Assembly: GCA_027314825.1 (NCBI GenBank)
Contig: DAHVAB010000087.1
Coordinates: 1-8,416, forward strand
Length of the DNA: 8,416 nt
Direction of reading: 5' to 3'
Source: Solirubrobacterales bacterium
GTDB lineage: Bacteria; Actinomycetota; Thermoleophilia; Solirubrobacterales; Solirubrobacteraceae
How positions within the stretch are numbered: the stretch's first letter is position 1; each line of letters starts with the position of its first letter. The notes beneath the pieces are model-generated. The model ran no database searches. It saw only the letters and a program-made list of their open reading frames with translations, and was not told the DNA's origin. Made by a program: the position numbers and the translations under genes. Below, piece after piece: positions 5,018-8,416 of the stretch.

Positions 5018-5707
5018 ATGAGACTCTCGATTGGAGCATTGATCTTGACCGCGATCGCCGTGGCGGTTGCGGCGGCTCTCGCCGTCTCCCCGGGAGGCGG
5101 AGCGGTGACGCAGACGCGCAGCCAGTCGCAGGCGGCGGCGGGCACGGGCGCCGGCGGCAGGGTGGCGGCCGTGGCCGGCAGCACGCAGATGGGTCCGGTG
5201 CAGAGCGCCGGCACGCACGTTCAGCGGATCGATCTCGAACTGCGGACCACCGAAAAGTACAACGGGGAAGAACAGCCCCGCTACGTTCCGGTGGGCTCGA
5301 CGGCAGCGTCGCTGAAGGGTTGGACCGGGCATTTCACCGTGAAGCTGGGCCAGCCGGTCGAGCTCCGGATCGTCAACACCGATGATGGCTCGGCGCCGCT
5401 CGCGCCCGGCTACCGCCAGTTCGACGCCGTCCAGGGCGGCACCGAGACCGTGGAAGGCAAGCCGGTGAGCTACGTCCCGAACAGCCAGATCGCTCACACC
5501 TTCACCGTTCTCGGCCTGAACGTCAACGCCGCGATCCCGGCTGCTCCGGAAGGCGCCACCAACACGATCGTGTTGAGGTTCACCCCGACCAAGGCGGGGA
5601 CGTTCCCGTGGCAGTGCTTCGCCCCGTGCGGAACGTGGGGCAACGGCTTCGGCGCGGCGATGGACAACCCCGGCTGGATGCAGGGCAAGGTCACGGTCCT
5701 CAGCTGA
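5018..5707 (+). CDS. Exported cupredoxin-like protein, CuA-type loop without its histidine
   Basis: This 229-residue protein has an N-terminal signal peptide or anchor (about 4-24, LSIGALILTAIAVAVAAALAV), a disordered Gly/Ala/Gln linker (25-60), then a beta-rich cupredoxin fold (about 68-228). Candidate metal ligands are His160 in IAHTFTV, Cys200 and Cys204 in WQCFAPCG, and Met215 or Met221 in the following loop (GFGAAMDNPGWMQGKVTV). The order His, Cys-x3-Cys-Gly, Met matches the CuA loop of cytochrome oxidase subunit II, but position 208, where that loop has a histidine, is Gly. It would bind copper and pass electrons outside the membrane; that is inference. AAAGGG at 5005-5010 precedes the ATG by seven bases. 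The 8-helix membrane protein follows after 75 bases, so the two are probably co-transcribed. Confidence 0.78.
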   Translation: MRLSIGALILTAIAVAVAAALAVSPGGGAVTQTRSQSQAAAGTGAGGRVAAVAGSTQMGPVQSAGTHVQRIDLELRTTEKYNGEEQPRYVPVGSTAASLKGWTGHFTVKLGQPVELRIVNTDDGSAPLAPGYRQFDAVQGGTETVEGKPVSYVPNSQIAHTFTVLGLNVNAAIPAAPEGATNTIVLRFTPTKAGTFPWQCFAPCGTWGNGFGAAMDNPGWMQGKVTVLS

Positions 5708-5716
5708 GACCGGCGT

Positions 5717-5771
5717 GCACTGAGCGAGCACTGAGCGAGCACTGAGCGAGCACCGCGAGAGCATCGAGCGA
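5717..5771 (+). repeat. 11-bp tandem repeat array between the cupredoxin and membrane-protein genes
   Basis: Three identical units GCACTGAGCGA start at 5717, 5728 and 5739. Two diverged units, GCACCGCGAGA (5750) and GCATCGAGCGA (5761), follow. The array begins ten bases after the cupredoxin stop codon and ends at the ribosome site AGGGAGAG of the next gene. Confidence 0.88.
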
Positions 5772-5778
5772 GGGAGAG
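5771..5778 (+). promoter_or_regulatory. Ribosome-binding site of the eight-helix membrane protein
   Basis: AGGGAGAG lies four to five bases before the ATG at 5783 and overlaps the last base of the 11-bp repeat array, so copy-number change in the array would alter the sequence directly upstream of this site. Confidence 0.6.
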
Positions 5779-5782
5779 CACG

Positions 5783-6757
5783 ATGAGCACAGTTGCCGGC
5801 AGCACCTTCCCAGCCGCAGCCTCTGCCCGGCCGCGACGGATCCCCGGCAGGTCGATCGGAGCGTGGGCGAGATCGTACTTCGCCTCCGACGCCCGCCGGG
5901 CGATCGTGACCGCGCTCGGAGCCCTGTGGCTGCTCGATGGCCTGCTGCAGCTTCAGCCGTACATGTATTCGGCGGGCGGCTTCGTCTCGCTGATCAGGGA
6001 AGGCGCCTCCGGTCAGCCGCAGTGGCTGGCCGCCTCGATCGGCTGGGCGAGCAACCTCTTCGCGCAGGATCCGGCCCTCTGGAACACGGCTTTCGCTGTG
6101 ATTCAGATCGCGATCGGGGTCGGCCTGCTCTACAGGCCGACCGTGAAGCCGGCGCTCGCGCTGTCGTTCGCCTGGGCGCTGGTGGTGTGGTGGGTCGGCG
6201 AGGCGTTCGGGTTCCTGCTGATGCAGATGACGAGCGCCAGCCCGCTGACCGGCGCTCCCGGGGCGGCCGTGCTCTACCTCCTGATCGCAGCCGCGGTCTG
6301 GCCCGCCCGGCGCCCCGGCGGCCTGCTGGGTGTTCGCGGCCTGCGATGGGCGTGGGCGGCGCTCTGGCTGATGAGCGCGTGGCTGTGGCTGCAGTTCCAG
6401 AACAGCTCGCCGGACATGATCTCAGGCCGGATCAACGCGGAAGCCCCGTCGGGGATGGCCTGGCTTGCGAGCGTGCAGCACTGGGCGGCCGGCGCGGCGG
6501 CCGGCAACGGGCTGTGGATCGCGCTTCTGCTGGCGGCGGCCTCGGCTGCGATCGGCGTGGCGGTCGCCGCCGGGTGGCATCCCAGGCCGTTCCTGGCGGC
6601 GGCGATCGCGCTGAACGTCGTCTACTGGGTGGTCGGCCAGGGCTTCGGCGGCATCTTCACCGGCCAGGGCACGGATCCGAACGCGGCGCCGCTGTTCATC
6701 CTTCTCGCGCTTGTCGTGTACACGCTCATCCCGCGCCGAGCGTGTCAGCAATCCTGA
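5783..6757 (+). CDS. Eight-helix membrane protein with two duplicated halves
   Basis: I cannot name this 324-residue integral membrane protein; it resembles uncharacterised actinobacterial membrane proteins that start ALWLLDGLLQLQPYM. About eight helices are visible: 41-58, 100-117, 122-147, 157-174, 187-206, 243-265, 269-288 and 301-316, after a basic cytoplasmic N-terminus. The two halves align without gaps at an offset of 146: ALWL at 47 and 193, Gln58 and Gln204, WLA at 81 and 227, Lys122-Pro and Arg268-Pro, WWVGEAFG (136-143) and WVVGQGFG (282-289). The second signature continues GIFTGQGTDPNAAP (290-303). It follows the cupredoxin gene and ends at a strong terminator, so it is likely the membrane partner of that protein. 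A channel, transporter or electron-transfer anchor all remain possible. Confidence 0.8.
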   Translation: MSTVAGSTFPAAASARPRRIPGRSIGAWARSYFASDARRAIVTALGALWLLDGLLQLQPYMYSAGGFVSLIREGASGQPQWLAASIGWASNLFAQDPALWNTAFAVIQIAIGVGLLYRPTVKPALALSFAWALVVWWVGEAFGFLLMQMTSASPLTGAPGAAVLYLLIAAAVWPARRPGGLLGVRGLRWAWAALWLMSAWLWLQFQNSSPDMISGRINAEAPSGMAWLASVQHWAAGAAAGNGLWIALLLAAASAAIGVAVAAGWHPRPFLAAAIALNVVYWVVGQGFGGIFTGQGTDPNAAPLFILLALVVYTLIPRRACQQS

Positions 6758-6789
6758 GGGCACAGCACCCCCAGGTCCCAGTCCCGAAT

Positions 6790-6817
6790 GGCCCCGGGCG
6801 GCGCGCCGCCCGGGGCC
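6790..6817. terminator. 28-bp perfect palindrome between convergent genes, bidirectional terminator
   Basis: The sequence from GGCCCCGGGCGGCG onward is a perfect 28-bp palindrome and can form a very stable hairpin in either RNA. It lies 33 bases after the stop of the membrane-protein gene and 18 bases after the stop of the - strand gene. GCTTTCT follows on the + side. Its position between two converging genes is what a shared terminator needs. Confidence 0.75.
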
Positions 6818-6835
6818 TCGGGTGCTTTCTCGTGG

Positions 6836-8416
6836 CTAGCTCCTGTGGTGCCCGCCGCGCCGCCCGTGCCGGCGGCGCCCCTTCGGGCCGCGATGCCTCT
6901 TGCCGTGCTTCCGGCTCACCGCGTGTGAGGTGAAGGTCACCTTCTCGACGATCGCCGGCAGGCTCGCGCCGGTCGGGGTTACGTAGAGGTGGCCGGAGAT
7001 CCTGTGCAGGCGGGCGAGCAGCCGGCGGGCGGCCCTGGTCAGCGTGAGCGTGAGCACCTCCGTGTGGCCGGCGGCCACCGAGTAGCTGCCGTGCGCGAGC
7101 GTGGTCGTCCGCTTGCCGTCCTTGGCGCCGTGGCTGTGCCGGTGCGACCTCGCCCTGCTGGCGTGCGCTCCGTGCCTGCCGTGCTGCGCCCCGCGCCTGC
7201 CGTGCGTCGCGGTGCCGATGACGCCGGTGAGCTTCACCGTGCCGGTGCACGGCGCGCCCGTGCAGCCGATGACGAAGGTCACCTTCGCGCCCGAGGTGTG
7301 CAGGTAGGCGGCTTGCACCGTCGGCGCCGGCGCGGGCGCATGCGCCGGCGCCACGAAGGGCGCCGGGTTGACCGCGATCGAGAGCCCGACCGACGCGGTC
7401 TGGACCGGTGGGCCGGGATCGCTCGCGGTGGCGATGAACCCGTCCTGACCGCTCGCGGTCGGAGTGCCGGAGATCACGCCGGTGGCGGGGTTGAGCGACA
7501 GTCCGGGCGGCAGCGAGCCGGGTCCGACCGACCATGACGCCGAGCCGGTGCCTCCCGCCGCCTGCAACGCTGCGTTGTAGGGGACCCCGGCGGTAGCCGG
7601 GGGGAGCGAGGTGGTGGCGACCGAGAGCAACGGCGCCGAGTTGGCGAAGAATGTCTCATAGCCTTCGGTGGCCGGGGTCACGGCCGGGTTTATCGTGATG
7701 CTGATTCCGGAGGCGATGCAGCGGTCGACCGTTGCGCAGGTCATGCTCGTGACCAGGGTGATGAGGCTGCTCTTGGGAGCGGGGAACCCGGTGAGGCTAG
7801 ACCAGCTGCCACCCGTCTCGGTCGCTGCGATCGGATGGGTGCCGAAGATTTCCAGCGGTCCCACGTTCGTCCCGGCGACCGCGCAGTCGCCTGCGTCGGA
7901 GCACCAGATCCCGTCGATGAGGGTCTCGAGCCCGGCTTCTGCGTCCTGCAGCTCGGTCGAGGTTCCCGGGACCCCGTCGGTGATCGGGATTGTCATCCCG
8001 GCGAGCGCGGCTTCTCCGAGGAGCGCCCCGGACCCGGTGGGGTAGTCACCCGCCGCAGTGCAGACGCCGGCCTGCGGGCAGGAGATCGTGGTGAGTCCGA
8101 CGCTCTCGACGCCGAGGAAGATGGAGCCGGAGGTTTCGGTCGCCTTGAAGTTGGAGGGAAACGTCACGACCTGCGCGGTGCCGGCCTTGCCGCCCGCGAT
8201 TTCGACCGCCCACGGATATGAGTCCTTGGAGGCGTCGCGGAAGGTGCCGACCGCCTCGCAGGCGCCGCTCTTCGGGCATGAGATCGCGTTGAGCACCCCG
8301 CTCGTCGCGGCGGGAGGGGGCGTGGTGGCGCTCGCGATCCATTCGCCGCCGCCGGAACGCGTGGCGATCATCGGCTCGGTGACCGACGCTTCGGTCAGGT
8401 AGTAGCCGACCGCCGT
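6836..8416 (-). CDS. C-terminal part of an exported repeat protein with SCP repeats, Ig-like domain and His/Arg-rich tail
   Basis: This is a partial gene: the reading frame stays open to the right edge, so the start and any signal peptide lie outside; 526 residues are visible. Fragment residues 1-240 hold four copies of a C-x5-C motif (Cys47/53, 113/119, 172/178, 227/233) within SCPxxGxCxAxG repeats spaced 55-66 residues, a pattern of secreted actinobacterial proteins that is probably beta-propeller-like and disulfide-bonded. An Ig-like putative domain follows (about 263-349, with LPPATAGVPYNAALQAAGGTG and SLPPGLSLNPATGVISGTPTASG). A Pro/Ala linker (350-366) leads to a beta domain (367-500) with GCTGAPCTGTVKLTG. 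That domain is interrupted by a basic His/Arg-rich insertion (403-435). The last 27 residues are again basic (KHGKRHRGPKGRRR). The role is unknown; a surface or wall-bound binding protein is likely. Confidence 0.82.
   Translation of the reverse strand, partial: TAVGYYLTEASVTEPMIATRSGGGEWIASATTPPPAATSGVLNAISCPKSGACEAVGTFRDASKDSYPWAVEIAGGKAGTAQVVTFPSNFKATETSGSIFLGVESVGLTTISCPQAGVCTAAGDYPTGSGALLGEAALAGMTIPITDGVPGTSTELQDAEAGLETLIDGIWCSDAGDCAVAGTNVGPLEIFGTHPIAATETGGSWSSLTGFPAPKSSLITLVTSMTCATVDRCIASGISITINPAVTPATEGYETFFANSAPLLSVATTSLPPATAGVPYNAALQAAGGTGSASWSVGPGSLPPGLSLNPATGVISGTPTASGQDGFIATASDPGPPVQTASVGLSIAVNPAPFVAPAHAPAPAPTVQAAYLHTSGAKVTFVIGCTGAPCTGTVKLTGVIGTATHGRRGAQHGRHGAHASRARSHRHSHGAKDGKRTTTLAHGSYSVAAGHTEVLTLTLTRAARRLLARLHRISGHLYVTPTGASLPAIVEKVTFTSHAVSRKHGKRHRGPKGRRRHGRRGGHHRS

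Noticed and set aside
5574..5590. GTTCACC-like sequence as a PHO box
   Set aside because: It is a single copy inside the cupredoxin coding sequence, with no 11-bp partner.
5863..6933. A 356-residue + strand frame overlapping the eight-helix membrane protein
   Set aside because: It is Arg/Gly/Ala-rich without motifs, while the overlapping frame at 5783-6757 shows membrane helices, an internal duplication and a good ribosome site.

Overview
The window is a high-GC bacterial chromosome segment whose genes mostly read on the + strand. The base composition, GTG/ATG starts with GGAGG-type ribosome sites, TGA stops on all eight + strand genes, and several family types (a tiny two-CPRC zinc-ribbon protein, secreted proteins with repeated SCPxxGxC motifs, a cupredoxin ending in a QCFAPCG...M loop) suggest an actinobacterium. 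The lineage Thermoleophilia/Solirubrobacterales is my best guess; that is inference from family resemblance, not a database result.

Layout, left to right: a small zinc-ribbon protein (194-406) whose stop codon lies in a 19-bp tandem array (403-541); a lipoprotein HtrA-type serine protease with a PDZ domain (582-1625); a six-helix HdeD/DUF308 membrane protein (1825-2460) whose last codons lie in a 52-bp segment that is repeated downstream; a DUF2294/MpsC-type small protein (2793-3164); a small secreted low-complexity protein made of Asp-Arg-Ser heptapeptides (3423-3746), followed by a strong hairpin; an aldo-keto reductase (3846-4778); a probable two-gene unit of an exported cupredoxin-like protein (5018-5707) and an eight-helix membrane protein (5783-6757), joined by an 11-bp tandem array; a strong 28-bp palindrome that probably terminates transcription from both sides; and, convergent on the - strand, the C-terminal part of a large exported repeat protein (6836-8416) that runs off the window.

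Several products act at or outside the cell envelope: the protease is probably membrane-anchored and handles damaged exported proteins, HdeD-like proteins are linked to stress or acid tolerance, and the cupredoxin, heptapeptide protein and repeat protein are exported. The most interesting part is 4862-6757. There an AT-rich palindrome that could be an operator precedes a CuA-like cupredoxin that lacks the usual loop histidine. The adjoining membrane protein is an internal duplication of two four-helix halves at a constant offset of 146 residues. I read this pair as a candidate copper or redox module of unknown function. Short tandem arrays sit directly after two stop codons, and each places TGA in all three forward frames.
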